Positions 15,655 to 25,070 are shown, counted from the first letter of the stretch. The stretch is DNA of 36,674 bases from Syntrophomonadaceae bacterium (GCA_003556225.1 PWRN01000088.1:1-36674), one strand, 5' to 3'. Numbers and translations are program-made. Notes: generated by a model from the letters alone, not told the origin.

Positions 15655-16698
15655 GTGGAAAGCAGCAGGCAGAAAAGAATTTTGGCGATTGATATCGGCG
15701 GCGGCACCCAGGATATCCTGGTTTATGAAAGTTGGAAGAACCCAGAAAACCTGATCAAGCTGGTTCTTCCCTCTCCCACGGTGATCATCGGCCAGCGCAT
15801 CAGGCAGGCCGCGGAAAAAAAGCTGCCCCTCTACCTTACCGGCACCGTGATGGGAGGGGGTAAAACCACCCGGGCCATCAAGGAACACCTGGGAAAAGGC
15901 CTTCCTGTCTACGCTGCACCGGGCGCGGCAAAAACCGTGTTCGATGATCTGCGCAAGGTAGAAGAACTGGGGATCATCCTTACGGAGGCGCCCCCGGAGG
16001 AACCCTTTTTTCAAGCTGAAATGAAAGACCTCAACCTGGGAGCGCTGGAGCGGGCATTTCATTTCTATGATATTGAACTTCCCCGGGACGTCGCCGTTGC
16101 GGTCCAGGATCACGGCGAAGCACCCCCGGGGGTGAGCAATCGCCTGTTTCGCTTCAACCACTGGGACACGTTTCTCCAGGAGGGAGGGATGCTGGAACAA
16201 TTGGCCTACTTCACTCCGCCGGATTACCTGACCCGCATGAAAGCCGTTCAACAAGAAAAGCCAGGAGCCATGGTCATGGACACCTGCGCAGCCGCGATCC
16301 AGGGCGCCCTGCTGGATCCCGCGGTAAAACAAGAACTTTTCCGGGGCGTCGTTGTGGTGAATATCGGGAACCAGCATACCTTCGCTGCTTTGATCAAGGA
16401 ACAGCGGATCTTCGGGCTTTTTGAGCATCACACCCACTTGATGACCGGGGAAAAGCTTTTTAAAATGGTCAACAAGCTGCGCAATGGCGAACTGGACCAT
16501 GAGGAAGTCTTCGCCGATGGCGGGCACGGCTGCAGTATGGCCGCAGATCGGACGGGAACCTTTAAGTTTGTCAGCGTGACCGGACCGCGCCGGTGCATCG
16601 CGGCCGATTTGAACTACCACAGTGCAAATCCTTTTGGAGACATGATGATGACCGGATGCTACGGCCTGGTTAAAGCCTTCCAGGAGTTCCACAAGTAA
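15655..16698 (+). CDS. DUF1786 ASKHA-fold protein of unknown function
   Basis: A protein of about 347 residues of the DUF1786 family, sometimes labelled pyruvate-formate-lyase-activating-like without experimental support. It begins RILAIDIGGGTQDILVYE, a phosphate-1 motif of the actin/sugar-kinase (ASKHA) fold, and has a second such motif, VVVVNIGNQHTFAAL, in the middle, so it should bind a nucleotide. The C-terminal half has four Cys residues (MDTCAAAIQG, GGHGCSM, TGPRRC, MTGCYGL) and the conserved FADGGHGCSM segment. The GTG at 15655 has a GGTGGTGAGG site upstream; earlier GTG codons at 15643 and 15646 are alternatives. It is a single-gene unit between a GNAT gene and a convergent isocitrate dehydrogenase. 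Confidence 0.85.
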   Translation: MESSRQKRILAIDIGGGTQDILVYESWKNPENLIKLVLPSPTVIIGQRIRQAAEKKLPLYLTGTVMGGGKTTRAIKEHLGKGLPVYAAPGAAKTVFDDLRKVEELGIILTEAPPEEPFFQAEMKDLNLGALERAFHFYDIELPRDVAVAVQDHGEAPPGVSNRLFRFNHWDTFLQEGGMLEQLAYFTPPDYLTRMKAVQQEKPGAMVMDTCAAAIQGALLDPAVKQELFRGVVVVNIGNQHTFAALIKEQRIFGLFEHHTHLMTGEKLFKMVNKLRNGELDHEEVFADGGHGCSMAADRTGTFKFVSVTGPRRCIAADLNYHSANPFGDMMMTGCYGLVKAFQEFHK

Positions 16699-16751
16699 GT
16701 TCCTCCACCACACAACCCGTTAGACTGTGCCCATGCCGGGCGCACAGCAAC

Positions 16752-16782
16752 AGCGGCAGGGCGAAATCTTCGCCCTGCCGCT
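16752..16782. terminator. terminator-like hairpin between convergent genes
   Basis: A perfect 14-bp stem AGCGGCAGGGCGAA (16752-16765)/TTCGCCCTGCCGCT (16769-16782) with an ATC loop, between the convergent ends of the DUF1786 and isocitrate dehydrogenase genes. The T-tract is weak on both strands, so it may slow or end transcription from either side. A smaller imperfect hairpin (CTGTGCCC/GGGCGCACAG, 16725-16747) precedes it. Confidence 0.7.
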
Positions 16783-16813
16783 CGTTTCTGTGGATCGTAA
16801 TGAACCCATTCAT

Positions 16814-17809
16814 TTATAGCTGGTCGATAATCGCCTGAGCCATCTCCGACGTGGTAGCTTTTCCTCCCAGATCATAGGTCACACAGGTCCCCCGGGCCAG
16901 GACCTCTGCCAGGGCGCGTTCGATTTTTTCCGCCACGTTTGTTTCTCCCAGGTGGCGAAGCATCAACACCGCGGAAAGCAGGATTGCCGTGGGATTAACC
17001 TTGTTCTTGCCCGCGTACTTGGGGGCGCTGCCATGCACCGGCTCAAAGATGGCAATATCCTTTCCGATATTGGCCCCAGGGGCTACGCCCAGCCCCCCGA
17101 CCAACCCGGCGCAAAGGTCGGAGATAATGTCCCCGTAAAGATTTGGCATGACCATCACGTCGTAGAGCTGGGGCTTGATCACCAGCTGCATACACATGTT
17201 ATCCACAATCCGGTCTTCGAACTTCACCTGGGGATATTCCCGGGAAATTTCCTGGGCCACGTTTAAAAACAGCCCGTCGGTGCACTTCATGATGTTCGCT
17301 TTATGTACAGCCGTGACTTTTTTGCGGTTATTTCTCACCGCGTACTCAAAAGCAAAGCGCACGATTCTCTCTGAACCCTTCCGGGTAATGATCTTGATGC
17401 TTTCCGCCGCATCCTCTCCTACCATGTGCTCCACCCCGGCATACAGATCTTCCGTATTTTCACGGACAACCACCAGGTCGATATGATCATAGCGACTCTG
17501 GATGCCCTTATAGGTCTTGGCTGGTCTCAAGTTCGCATAAAGATCCAGCTCTTTGCGCAGGGCAACATTTACGCTTCGGAAACCCGTTCCAACTGGCGTG
17601 GTCAGCGGACCCTTCAAGGCAATCTTGTTGCGCTTAATGGACTCCAGGACATCTTCCGGCAGCAGGTCTCCCCCTTTCTCATACGCCTGCAAGCCTGCTT
17701 CTTTTTTCTCCCATTCAATGGGAGCGCCAGCCGCCTTCAGGACAGCAACCGTGGCATCTGCTATTTCTGGACCTGTACCATCGCCGGGAATCAATGTGAC
17801 GGTATGCAT
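16814..17809 (-). CDS. isocitrate/isopropylmalate dehydrogenase family, NAD-type isocitrate dehydrogenase
   Basis: A 331-residue beta-decarboxylating dehydrogenase. It opens with [15 protein letters not shown] and has the substrate motif [31 protein letters not shown], the catalytic VHKANIMK lysine, [10 protein letters not shown] for the metal, and [15 protein letters not shown] in the cofactor site. The Ser in the [10 protein letters not shown] region and short length fit the NAD-dependent isocitrate or homoisocitrate dehydrogenases better than LeuB; isocitrate dehydrogenase is the best guess. ATG at 17809 follows GGAGG. No other TCA-cycle or leu gene is adjacent; the lytic transglycosylase gene ends 16 bp upstream of its start. 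Confidence 0.9.
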   Translation of the reverse strand: MHTVTLIPGDGTGPEIADATVAVLKAAGAPIEWEKKEAGLQAYEKGGDLLPEDVLESIKRNKIALKGPLTTPVGTGFRSVNVALRKELDLYANLRPAKTYKGIQSRYDHIDLVVVRENTEDLYAGVEHMVGEDAAESIKIITRKGSERIVRFAFEYAVRNNRKKVTAVHKANIMKCTDGLFLNVAQEISREYPQVKFEDRIVDNMCMQLVIKPQLYDVMVMPNLYGDIISDLCAGLVGGLGVAPGANIGKDIAIFEPVHGSAPKYAGKNKVNPTAILLSAVLMLRHLGETNVAEKIERALAEVLARGTCVTYDLGGKATTSEMAQAIIDQL

Positions 17810-17825
17810 GTTTTTTACCTCCCAG

Positions 17826-18398
17826 TCAGTTTATTTCGCTATAGAGCAGCTTGTAGCGTTCATAGGTTCGAGCCACTTTCAAGACAAACTGGCGGGTCTC
17901 GGGAAAGGGGATCTTTTCTGCATTTTCCAGCGAACCATCCCATGTGCCCGTTTTCAGCCAGCGGGAAACATGGCCCTGCCCCCCGTTATAGGCGGCCAGG
18001 GCAGCGTAAACATTGCCATCAAAGATCTGCAGCAGGTTGTTAAAATACCAGGTTCCCAGGGCGATGTTCACCCGGGGCTCCAACAGGTCTTCCACTTCCT
18101 GCAGTTCTAGCCGGGCCATCTCTGCCGCCCAGGAACCCGTTGTGGGCATGAGCTGCATTAAGCCCATGGCACCCTTGGAAGACAAGGCATGATCCTTAAA
18201 GCGGCTCTCGACCCAGATGATGGCCGCGATGAGCCGGGGATCCTGATCGTGTTTTTCGGCTTCATGTAAAATCAACTCCCGGTGATAGAAGGGGTACACC
18301 AGGCGCTGCACCGCATGGGGATGGGCAGTAAAAAAGAGCATGATCAGACATAGAAAGAGTATGATCAAAAATATCCGCTGTCTTCGCCGTTCGTTCAA
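17826..18398 (-). CDS. membrane-anchored lytic transglycosylase (SLT domain)
   Basis: A 190-residue protein with a basic start, one N-terminal membrane helix (about residues 9-25) and an extracytoplasmic soluble-lytic-transglycosylase domain that cleaves peptidoglycan with 1,6-anhydro ring formation. The catalytic Glu is Glu64 in IIWVESRF, followed by [13 protein letters not shown] and later [13 protein letters not shown], all family hallmarks. The start is a TTG at 18398 with GGTGAT about 6 nt upstream. It lies 141 bp after coaE, an association of coaE with an SLT gene that occurs in other clostridia. Confidence 0.92.
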   Translation of the reverse strand: MNERRRQRIFLIILFLCLIMLFFTAHPHAVQRLVYPFYHRELILHEAEKHDQDPRLIAAIIWVESRFKDHALSSKGAMGLMQLMPTTGSWAAEMARLELQEVEDLLEPRVNIALGTWYFNNLLQIFDGNVYAALAAYNGGQGHVSRWLKTGTWDGSLENAEKIPFPETRQFVLKVARTYERYKLLYSEIN

Positions 18399-18468
18399 GC
18401 AGCCATCACCCGTTTTTGCCCCTTTTCTTGGAAGATCATGGCAACCTTTAGACGCGCTGGAGCTGAAA

Positions 18469-18537
18469 CTGTTTACTTTTTTTATCCAGGCAGCCCCATC
18501 ACCGCTCCAGGAAGGTTAAATGACCAAAGCTTAACCT
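18469..18537. other. coaE-SLT gap: repeat word and hairpin
   Basis: The gap downstream of coaE holds an inverted repeat AGGTTAA (18513-18519)/TTAACCT (18531-18537), a possible weak transcription pause on the minus strand, and the word CTGTTTACTTTTTTTATC (18469-18486), which nearly repeats the sequence at the -35 of the DUF1786 gene (15603-15619). Confidence 0.35.
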
Positions 18538-18539
18538 GG

Positions 18540-19175
18540 TTAGGCGGGGTCAACCGGTGATTTTTTCCTGCTGCGCTGGATTTCTACCAGTTTACGCCAG
18601 ACTTCAGCCGTTTGCTTTTCAAGATCTTCTTCCGTACCGTTGTTGTGCAACACGAAGTCCCCTGCGTTTATTTTCTGCTCCAGGGGCAGCTGTGCGCGAA
18701 TCCTGGCCAGGGCCTCGGATCTGCTGAGGCCGTCCCTTTTTTGAAGCCGCAGCAGCTGGTTTTTTTCACTGGACGCGACAACCACAACAACGTCTACCAC
18801 AGACTCCATCCCGGCCTCAAACAACAGCGGCACATCCCAGACCTGGATGCTGCAGGGATGTTGTTCTTCCAGGTCACGGCTGCGGGCTTGAAAGAGTTCG
18901 CCCACGCGCCCGTGGACAATGGCGTTTAACCTGGCCCGTGCTTCCTCCTGGTGAAAGACAATGTCCGCCAGGGCTTTACGGTCCAGCGTCCCTTCTTCCG
19001 TTAAAATCCCGCGACCCAGCCAGGATACAATCTCCCGGTACGCCGGCTTGCCGGGCTCCACGGCTTCTCTGGCCAACTGATCGGCGCAGATGCGCAGCGC
19101 GCCTTTCCGCTCCAGCGACCTGGCGACGGTAGATTTTCCACAGGCAATTCCCCCGGTTAAACCGACGGTCAGCAA
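18540..19175 (-). CDS. coaE: dephospho-CoA kinase (CoaE)
   Basis: A kinase of about 211 residues that performs the last step of coenzyme A synthesis, phosphorylating the 3'-hydroxyl of dephospho-CoA. The P-loop GLTGGIACGKST is right at the N-terminus; the DVPLLFEAGME segment and the LxxQ/R-rich lid region follow, and length is normal. The TTG at 19175 gives the usual short MLTVGLTGG start and has GGTGGGG 6 nt upstream; a GTG at 19187 would add four residues and is the alternative. The 487-bp gap upstream of the gene contains repeat element A. Confidence 0.94.
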   Translation of the reverse strand: MLTVGLTGGIACGKSTVARSLERKGALRICADQLAREAVEPGKPAYREIVSWLGRGILTEEGTLDRKALADIVFHQEEARARLNAIVHGRVGELFQARSRDLEEQHPCSIQVWDVPLLFEAGMESVVDVVVVVASSEKNQLLRLQKRDGLSRSEALARIRAQLPLEQKINAGDFVLHNNGTEEDLEKQTAEVWRKLVEIQRSRKKSPVDPA

Positions 19176-19338
19176 CTTAAACCCCACCTATCTCAGCATC
19201 CCCAGCCGCAGCAGGAAGGGGCAGCATCCAGGATCGGCCTGCACGCGCTGTCCGGGAACCTCAGTCAAGTATATAAAAGAATCCGGGTAAAATCAACCAC
19301 AGTGAAGCCTCTCTTTTTCCTGCGTTTCTAAATGCGAT

Positions 19339-19577
19339 GATCAATTTTAGTCAGGTAGCACAGCTGTTTTACCCACTTGTCCTCGGCTCACTGGATTTGC
19401 GAAATAATTTGTTTCGGTGCTCGGGGTTTCTGGCCGCCTCAAAAACTCCCTCGCTACACTCGCTCAAACAGTTTGAGGCGGCTTTACTGAAACCCCTACG
19501 CGCCTTCTTATCAAGGCAAATCCAATATTCGCCGAGGGCAAGCGGGGAAAAGACTTCATTCCTGAGCAAGTTTGATC
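19339..19577 (+). repeat. structured dispersed repeat, copy A
   Basis: This element fills much of the 487-bp gap between coaE and mutM; outside it (19176-19338, 19582-19674) I see nothing recognisable. Copy B is at 34304-34518 in the same orientation, sharing long identical runs. Copy A is almost entirely an imperfect inverted repeat. From outside inward the pairs are GATCAA/TTGATC, TCAGG/CCTGA, TTTTACCCACTTGTCCTCGGC-type arms (19367-19387 with 19531-19551), GGATTTGC (19393-19400)/GCAAATCC (19516-19523), GGGGTTTC (19423-19430)/GAAACCCC (19489-19496), and GCCGCCTCAAA (19433-19443)/TTTGAGGCGGC (19472-19482). The apical loop contains CTCGCTACACTCGCTCA. It could be a MITE- or REP-like mobile repeat or a structured RNA. 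The open frame on the minus strand looks spurious. Confidence 0.85.
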
Positions 19578-19674
19578 GCCAGGTTTTTAAATACCCCCAA
19601 CCAGCTGCTGCAAGTTTACAATCATCTGCCCGCGGCTTCATCTATGAGACCCGGGTAGGATGAAAAACCGACCT

Positions 19675-20529
19675 TTACGACTGTATCGAGCCGGGAGAAA
19701 GAAGGGGCGGCTCCTGGCAGCGCAGGCACAGGTAGGTTCCCCTGCCGCTGTGCACGATCCGGGCCAGGGGATGCCCGCAGTGAAAGCACGGCTCCTGTGC
19801 TTTTTGATACACCTTGAGGTGCTCCTGGAAAACGCCCCGTTGACCCTGCAGGCCGCGGTAGTCTGAAAAGCTTGTCCCCCCCCACTGGATGCTCTCCCGG
19901 AGGAGGGCGACAATGGAGGCATGCAAGGCCCGTTTTTCAGAGTCGGAGAGGGTTTTAAGCAGCCTGGCCGGATGGATCCTGGCCCGGTGCAGCGCTTCAT
20001 CCACGTAGATATTTCCCAGGCCTGCAATGTATCTCTGGTCCAACAAAAAGGATTTCAGGCGGGTATGAGGTTTTACCAATAGCTTTTCTTCGAAACGGGA
20101 AAAAGAGAAATCATCTTCCAGCGGGTCCAGGCCCAGGCAAAAAGCCGGGGAAACCTCCATTTCCCCGGCTTCCCACAGCCGAAACGTGCCGAACTTGCGG
20201 ACATCCTGAAAATGAAGGGTTTCAGTTCCCAAGAAGGTAAAAACGGCCCGGGTATGCGGTCCGGCCTCCACCGGGCCCGGGTAAAATAAGAATATGCCGG
20301 TCATCCTTAAGTGAATCTCCAGCAAGTATTGATCCAGGTAAACCAGGATATATTTTCCCCTGCGCTGGAGCGCCCTGACCTTTGCCCCACGGATCTTTTC
20401 CATAAATACCGCGGGATCCACGTTTTTTACCAGCCCCGGAAACGGCAGGCTTACCTGGGCGATGGTTTTGCCGGAGATGTGCTCCATTAAACCGCGTCGG
20501 ATACGCTCCACTTCGGGTAGCTCAGGCAT
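19675..20529 (-). CDS. mutM: formamidopyrimidine-DNA glycosylase (MutM/Fpg)
   Basis: A 284-residue bifunctional glycosylase/AP lyase that removes 8-oxoguanine and formamidopyrimidines. The catalytic N-terminus PELPEVERIRRGL (Pro2 and Glu3 after Met removal) is intact, the LQRRGKYIL lysine loop is present, and a C-terminal zinc finger CFHCGHPL...CLRC closes the protein. It starts 4 bp after the polA stop, so the two repair genes are co-transcribed. The polA-mutM-coaE order is common in firmicutes; here it is interrupted by repeat A before coaE. Confidence 0.97.
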   Translation of the reverse strand: MPELPEVERIRRGLMEHISGKTIAQVSLPFPGLVKNVDPAVFMEKIRGAKVRALQRRGKYILVYLDQYLLEIHLRMTGIFLFYPGPVEAGPHTRAVFTFLGTETLHFQDVRKFGTFRLWEAGEMEVSPAFCLGLDPLEDDFSFSRFEEKLLVKPHTRLKSFLLDQRYIAGLGNIYVDEALHRARIHPARLLKTLSDSEKRALHASIVALLRESIQWGGTSFSDYRGLQGQRGVFQEHLKVYQKAQEPCFHCGHPLARIVHSGRGTYLCLRCQEPPLLSPGSIQS

Positions 20530-20533
20530 GGTC

Positions 20534-23341
20534 CTACTTCCTTTCCAGGGGATACATGTGATACCAGTCCTGACCCACCCGCAGGTCCACCCGCAAGGGA
20601 ACCGAGAGGGGATAAACCCCCTCCATCTCTTCCTGGATCAGGTCTGCGGCCTCTCCCAGTTCTCCAGGGATAAGCTCAAATATGAGCTCATCGTGCACCT
20701 GCAGCAGCATGGCAAGTTCCCTCGCCTCCGCTTCAATTCTGCGATCAACCGCGATCATCGCGGCCTTGATCAGATCCGCAGCAGAACCCTGGATCGGTGT
20801 ATTCCGGGCCATGCGTTCCGCGAAACTGCGCTTGTTGTAATGGGGGTGGTTAATATCCACAAGGTAACGCCTGCGCTTCATGACCGTGGTCACATAGCCG
20901 TTCCTCCGGGCCAGCTTGATACATTCCTCGACGAAAGCTTGAACCCCGGGATACGTCTGAAAATAGTGTTCAATGTAATCCCTGGCCTCCGCGCGCGAAA
21001 TTTTCAGGTCCTGGGCGAGGCCGTAGTCGCTGATCCCGTAGATAATGCCAAAATTAACAGCTTTCGCCCGGCTTCTCATCAGGGGCGTGACGTCTTCCAG
21101 GGGCACGCCGAACACTTCAGACGCCGTGCGGCGGTGAATATCCTGCCCCCGGTTAAACGCGTCCAGGAAGTTGGGATCCTGGGAAAGATGTGCCAGGAGA
21201 CGAAGTTCGATCTGGGAATAGTCGGCAGCGAGCAGGATCCTGTCCCGGGTTGAAGGGGTAAAGGCCTGCCTCAGTTTGCGTCCCTCTTCCAATCGAACGG
21301 GAATGTTCTGCAAGTTGGGCTCGCTGCTGCTCAGCCTCCCTGTTGCCGTCACGGCCTGGTTAAAAGTGGTGTGAATTTTCCCCGTTTGCGGGTTAATCAG
21401 GGGGCGCAGCCCTTCCAGGTAGGTGTTTTTAATTTTCGATAACGTCCTGAACTTGAGGAGCCAACGGGCAATCGGGTGCAATTCGGCTAACTCTTCCAGC
21501 ACCTGGGAGTCGGTAGAATAGCCGGTTTTGATCTTTCTTCCCGCGGGCAGGTTGAGTTTCTCAAAGAGGATCCGGGAAAGCTGCTTGGGGGAATTCAAAT
21601 TAAAACGGGTGTCCGCCAGGTTGTAGATCTCTTCTTCGACCTGGCTCATCGCTGCATCGATCTCCTGGCTAATTTTCGTTAAAATACGTTCCTGCACCTG
21701 GATGCCGTGCAGTTCCATTTTTGCCAAAACCCTGACCAGGGGGAGCTCCAGGGTAAAGAAGAGATTTTCCAGCTGGCGCAGTTTTAACTGCTCCTCCAGG
21801 ATTTCTTTCAAGTCCAGGATACACCTGCACCCCCGGGCCAGGAAGTTCCGCTGCTGTTCTTGCTTCATTTCTTCCGCGGCCTTTTTTCCCGGCTCAGCAA
21901 GGGCCAGGCCCAGGTATTCCCCGGCCAGCAAAGAGAGGGAGAAAGAGGGTCGATCCGGATCGATCAAGTAAGCGGCCAACAGGGTATCAAAATAATCGCA
22001 GGAGGGTTGAAGGTGGAAATGCAGGAACCATTTCAACAAAACCTTGAGGTCATGGGCAACCAGCACGGTTTCGGTATTTTCGAGGATCGGCTGCAAGGCC
22101 CGCATAAAACCTTCTGCGGTCAGGCCCTGCTCCTGGAAAGCGAAGAGATAAACATCCCCGTTCGCTGCAGCAAGGGCGATTTCCTGCAGCTCGCGTGCAT
22201 CCCGGGGACCGCTTTCCCTGGGGAAAAGCGCCAGCATAGGAGAGGCTTTCAACTTCTGCAGGCATGAATCCAGGGCCCGCGGTGTTTCAATGCGGGTGTA
22301 GTGGAGGTTCCCGAAGGCTCCTTTTACAAACGAAAAGGCAGCTGAAGATGCGTTTTTCTCCCCGCCCTCTCCCTGCATGGCATCTTGCTGCTCCCCCGCC
22401 GTGAAAAGGTCAGGCTGCAGGTAGTGTGTTTCCGCCGGCGCCGACGCTTCCTCCCCGCCCTTAACTGGATGTTTCGAAGCGAGCGCCGGTATTTTTTCGA
22501 TGAGGGTGCGAAACTCCAGGCGGCTGAAGAGGGCCAGGAGCTTTTCCCAGTCGGGAGCGCTAACGTGGACATCCTGCAGCTGAAAAGGGAGGGGAACATC
22601 CGTGAGAATCCGCACTAAATCGCGGCTGAGGAAGGCCTGATCGGCATGGTCTACCAGGCTTTTGCCAATTTTTCCGGGTATTTCATGCCCGTGCTGGACC
22701 AGCGCCTCCAGGGAACCGTAGCGGGCCAGCAGCTGCACCGCCCGCTTCTCTCCGATCCCGGGGACACCCGGCACATTATCGGAACTGTCCCCTTTTAAGG
22801 CTTTGTAGTCGATCCATTGCGCCGGTGTCAACCCGTACTGCTCCCGCAATTTCTCCCGGTTGTACTCTTCCAGTTCACTGAGCCCCTTGCGCGTAATCAG
22901 CACGGCGACGTGGGGAGATAACAGCTGGTAAACATCCGCATCGGCGGTCACAATCATCACCTTCATACCCGCCTGCTCTGCCCGGGAGGCAAAGGTTCCG
23001 ATCAGATCATCTGCCTCGTACCCCTCCAGTTCGTACGTCGGGATCTTAAAGCCCTGGATTACATCTTTGATGATCGGGATCTGTTCTCTTAATTCTTCCG
23101 GGGTTTTTTCCCGGGTTGCTTTATAAGGCTCATACTGCCGGTGTCGAAACGTGGGGCCCGGGTAATCGAAAGCTACGGCGAGGCATTCGGGCTTTTTTTC
23201 TTCAAATAAACGCAGGAGCATATTGGTAAATCCCAGCACGGCATTGGTATGCAGGCCATTTTTCGTTCGCAGTTCCAGGGGTAAAGCAAAAAAAGCCCGG
23301 TAGGCCAGGCTGTGCCCATCCAAGAGGTACAGGGTTTTCAT
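20534..23341 (-). CDS. polA: DNA polymerase I (PolA), proofreading domain degenerate
   Basis: A 935-residue family A polymerase used for repair and Okazaki-fragment processing. Domains: 5'-3' exonuclease (about 1-290, starting KTLYLLDGHSLAYRAFFALP, with EGYEADDLIGTFA and GDSSDNVPGVPGIGEKRA), a 3'-5' exonuclease-like domain (about 320-520), and the polymerase domain with motif A DYSQIELRLLAHLS, motif B RSRAKAVNFGIIYG and motif C QVHDEL (His/Asp/Glu near 883-885). In the middle domain the metal-binding D-x-E is replaced by LFPRESG and the later Asp by AHDLKVLLK, so proofreading is probably absent, as in Bacillus-type enzymes. ATG at 23341, 21 bp after ribH. Confidence 0.97.
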   Translation of the reverse strand: MKTLYLLDGHSLAYRAFFALPLELRTKNGLHTNAVLGFTNMLLRLFEEKKPECLAVAFDYPGPTFRHRQYEPYKATREKTPEELREQIPIIKDVIQGFKIPTYELEGYEADDLIGTFASRAEQAGMKVMIVTADADVYQLLSPHVAVLITRKGLSELEEYNREKLREQYGLTPAQWIDYKALKGDSSDNVPGVPGIGEKRAVQLLARYGSLEALVQHGHEIPGKIGKSLVDHADQAFLSRDLVRILTDVPLPFQLQDVHVSAPDWEKLLALFSRLEFRTLIEKIPALASKHPVKGGEEASAPAETHYLQPDLFTAGEQQDAMQGEGGEKNASSAAFSFVKGAFGNLHYTRIETPRALDSCLQKLKASPMLALFPRESGPRDARELQEIALAAANGDVYLFAFQEQGLTAEGFMRALQPILENTETVLVAHDLKVLLKWFLHFHLQPSCDYFDTLLAAYLIDPDRPSFSLSLLAGEYLGLALAEPGKKAAEEMKQEQQRNFLARGCRCILDLKEILEEQLKLRQLENLFFTLELPLVRVLAKMELHGIQVQERILTKISQEIDAAMSQVEEEIYNLADTRFNLNSPKQLSRILFEKLNLPAGRKIKTGYSTDSQVLEELAELHPIARWLLKFRTLSKIKNTYLEGLRPLINPQTGKIHTTFNQAVTATGRLSSSEPNLQNIPVRLEEGRKLRQAFTPSTRDRILLAADYSQIELRLLAHLSQDPNFLDAFNRGQDIHRRTASEVFGVPLEDVTPLMRSRAKAVNFGIIYGISDYGLAQDLKISRAEARDYIEHYFQTYPGVQAFVEECIKLARRNGYVTTVMKRRRYLVDINHPHYNKRSFAERMARNTPIQGSAADLIKAAMIAVDRRIEAEARELAMLLQVHDELIFELIPGELGEAADLIQEEMEGVYPLSVPLRVDLRVGQDWYHMYPLERK

Positions 23342-23362
23342 CAGACCCGTTCATCCTTTAGC

Positions 23363-23830
23363 TTATCCAAATTTATACAGCAGATCCACCATCTCAATGG
23401 CACCCATGGCGGCGTCCCAACCCTTGTTACCCGCTTTCGAACCTGCCCGTTCAATGGCCTGCTCCAGGGTATCACTGGTGATTACACCAAAGGTCACGGG
23501 GATTTCCGTTTCCAGGGTGACCTGGGCAACGCCCTTGGCGACCTCTGAAGCGACGTATTCGAAATGCGGTGTTTCACCGCGAATCACTGCACCCAGGCAG
23601 ATTACCGCGTCAAAACGACCGCTTTTTGCCGCTTTCTTAGCCATGAGGGGTATTTCGAAGGATCCGGGCACCCAGAACACTTCCATGTCTTCATCACGGG
23701 CATCATGCCGTTTTAACGCGTCCAGCGCTCCACCCAGGAGCTTGGAAGAAATCAGTTCATTAAACCGGCTGACCACCAGGCCAAAACGATATCCTTTTGC
23801 GCTAAGGTACCCTTCAACACGCTTCACCAT
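23363..23830 (-). CDS. ribH: 6,7-dimethyl-8-ribityllumazine synthase (RibH)
   Basis: A 155-residue enzyme that condenses 5-amino-6-ribitylaminouracil with 3,4-dihydroxy-2-butanone-4-phosphate, the penultimate step to riboflavin; it forms icosahedral shells in many bacteria. Recognisable are [49 protein letters not shown] (with the catalytic His in the GETPHF segment) and [16 protein letters not shown] chose the ATG at 23830, which matches the family length and has AGGAGGGTGAG about 8-10 nt upstream; the frame is open to 23965 inside ribBA. Last gene of the rib block, followed by polA. Confidence 0.96.
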   Translation of the reverse strand: MVKRVEGYLSAKGYRFGLVVSRFNELISSKLLGGALDALKRHDARDEDMEVFWVPGSFEIPLMAKKAAKSGRFDAVICLGAVIRGETPHFEYVASEVAKGVAQVTLETEIPVTFGVITSDTLEQAIERAGSKAGNKGWDAAMGAIEMVDLLYKFG

Positions 23831-23852
23831 CCTGCACTCACCCTCCTCTTGC

Positions 23853-25070
23853 TTAACAGTTTTCTTTCTTGAATTCCAAAAGATGTCCCAACTTGTTCTT
23901 CTTCGTTTGCAAATAATAACGGTTGTGCTCCCCTGCTGGTATTTCCAGGGGGACACGTTCGACAATGGTCAGGTTGTAACCCTCCAGGCCCTTGACCTTC
24001 CTGGGGTTATTGGTCAAGAGGCGCATCTGCTTCACGCCCAGGTCCACCAGGATCTGGGCCCCAATTCCATAATCCCGCAAATCTGAAGGAAAGCCCAGTT
24101 CTTCATTGGCCTCAACGGTGTCGCGACCGCAGTCCTGCAGGTGGTATGCCTTGAGCTTATTGACCAGGCCGATCCCCCGCCCTTCCTGCCGCATGTAGAC
24201 GATGATCCCGTTGCCCTCCCCGGCAATCTGCTTCATGGCCTGGCTCAACTGCCGGCCGCAGTCACAGCGCAGAGAACCGAGGACATCGCCCGTTAAACAT
24301 TCGGAATGCACCCGCACCAGCACAGGCCTGGCAGGGTCAATCTCGCCCACTACAAGGGCCAGGTGAGTTTTATGATCCACGTTGTTATCGTAGGCAATGA
24401 GCTGGAAGTCTCCATACTGGGTAGGCAAAACGGTTTCCGCCGACCGCCAGACCAGCTGTTCCTTCTTCATGCGGTACTGGATCAAATCGGCAACGGTGAT
24501 GATCTTGAGATCGTGCACCTTGATGTACTCCATTAATTCCGGGATCCGGGCCATGGTGCCATCCTCGTTCATGATTTCGCAGATCACGCCGGCAGGGTAG
24601 AGGCCGGCCAGCTTGGCGAGATCGATACTGGCCTCTGTATGTCCGGCGCGGCGCAGGACGCCTCCTTCTTTGGCCCGCAGGGGGAAGATATGACCCGGCC
24701 GCGTAAAATCAGCGGGACAGGCCTGGGGATCGATGATTTTTTGGATGGTCAGGGCCCGCTCATGGGCAGAAATCCCCGTTGTCACCTCTTTGGCGTCCAC
24801 GGAAACAGTAAACGCCGTTTCATGACTGTCGGTATTGTGGGTGACCATCAGGGGAAAATCCAGCTCATCGATGCGCTCCGGCGTGAGCGGGACACAGATC
24901 AATCCTCGTCCATAACGAGCCATGAAGTTAACGGCATCGGGCGTTACTTTTTCCGCGGCCATGACCAGATCGCCTTCATTCTCGCGATCTTCATCGTCCA
25001 CCACCACGATCATTTTTCCTCGTTTCAGGTCTTCTATGGCCTCCTCAATCTTGTGAAACCTTTCATCCAA
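23853..25070 (-). CDS. ribBA: bifunctional DHBP synthase / GTP cyclohydrolase II (RibBA)
   Basis: A 405-residue fusion that makes both riboflavin precursors. The N-terminal RibB part (about 1-200) contains [19 protein letters not shown] and the [16 protein letters not shown] segment; it forms dihydroxybutanone phosphate from ribulose 5-phosphate. The C-terminal RibA part (about 205-405) opens GTP's ring and has the zinc ligands in [15 protein letters not shown], then [14 protein letters not shown] and [24 protein letters not shown]. Both halves look intact. Start is a TTG at 25070 with AAGGAG 9 nt upstream. The upstream gene rpe supplies/consumes ribulose 5-phosphate, a metabolic link to RibB. 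Confidence 0.97.
   Translation of the reverse strand: MDERFHKIEEAIEDLKRGKMIVVVDDEDRENEGDLVMAAEKVTPDAVNFMARYGRGLICVPLTPERIDELDFPLMVTHNTDSHETAFTVSVDAKEVTTGISAHERALTIQKIIDPQACPADFTRPGHIFPLRAKEGGVLRRAGHTEASIDLAKLAGLYPAGVICEIMNEDGTMARIPELMEYIKVHDLKIITVADLIQYRMKKEQLVWRSAETVLPTQYGDFQLIAYDNNVDHKTHLALVVGEIDPARPVLVRVHSECLTGDVLGSLRCDCGRQLSQAMKQIAGEGNGIIVYMRQEGRGIGLVNKLKAYHLQDCGRDTVEANEELGFPSDLRDYGIGAQILVDLGVKQMRLLTNNPRKVKGLEGYNLTIVERVPLEIPAGEHNRYYLQTKKNKLGHLLEFKKENC

Noticed and set aside
15607-16713. Long minus-strand open frame opposite the DUF1786 gene
   Set aside because: It is a mirror of a well-supported plus-strand protein and has no recognisable motif.
19369-19641. Open frame of 90 codons on the minus strand within repeat A
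   Set aside because: It lies across the inverted-repeat element, has no ribosome-binding site and its residues follow the palindrome; I see it as a translation of the repeat, not a protein.
20534-23341. Loss of proofreading in PolA as a novel feature
   Set aside because: The degenerate 3'-5' exonuclease site is common in Gram-positive PolA enzymes.
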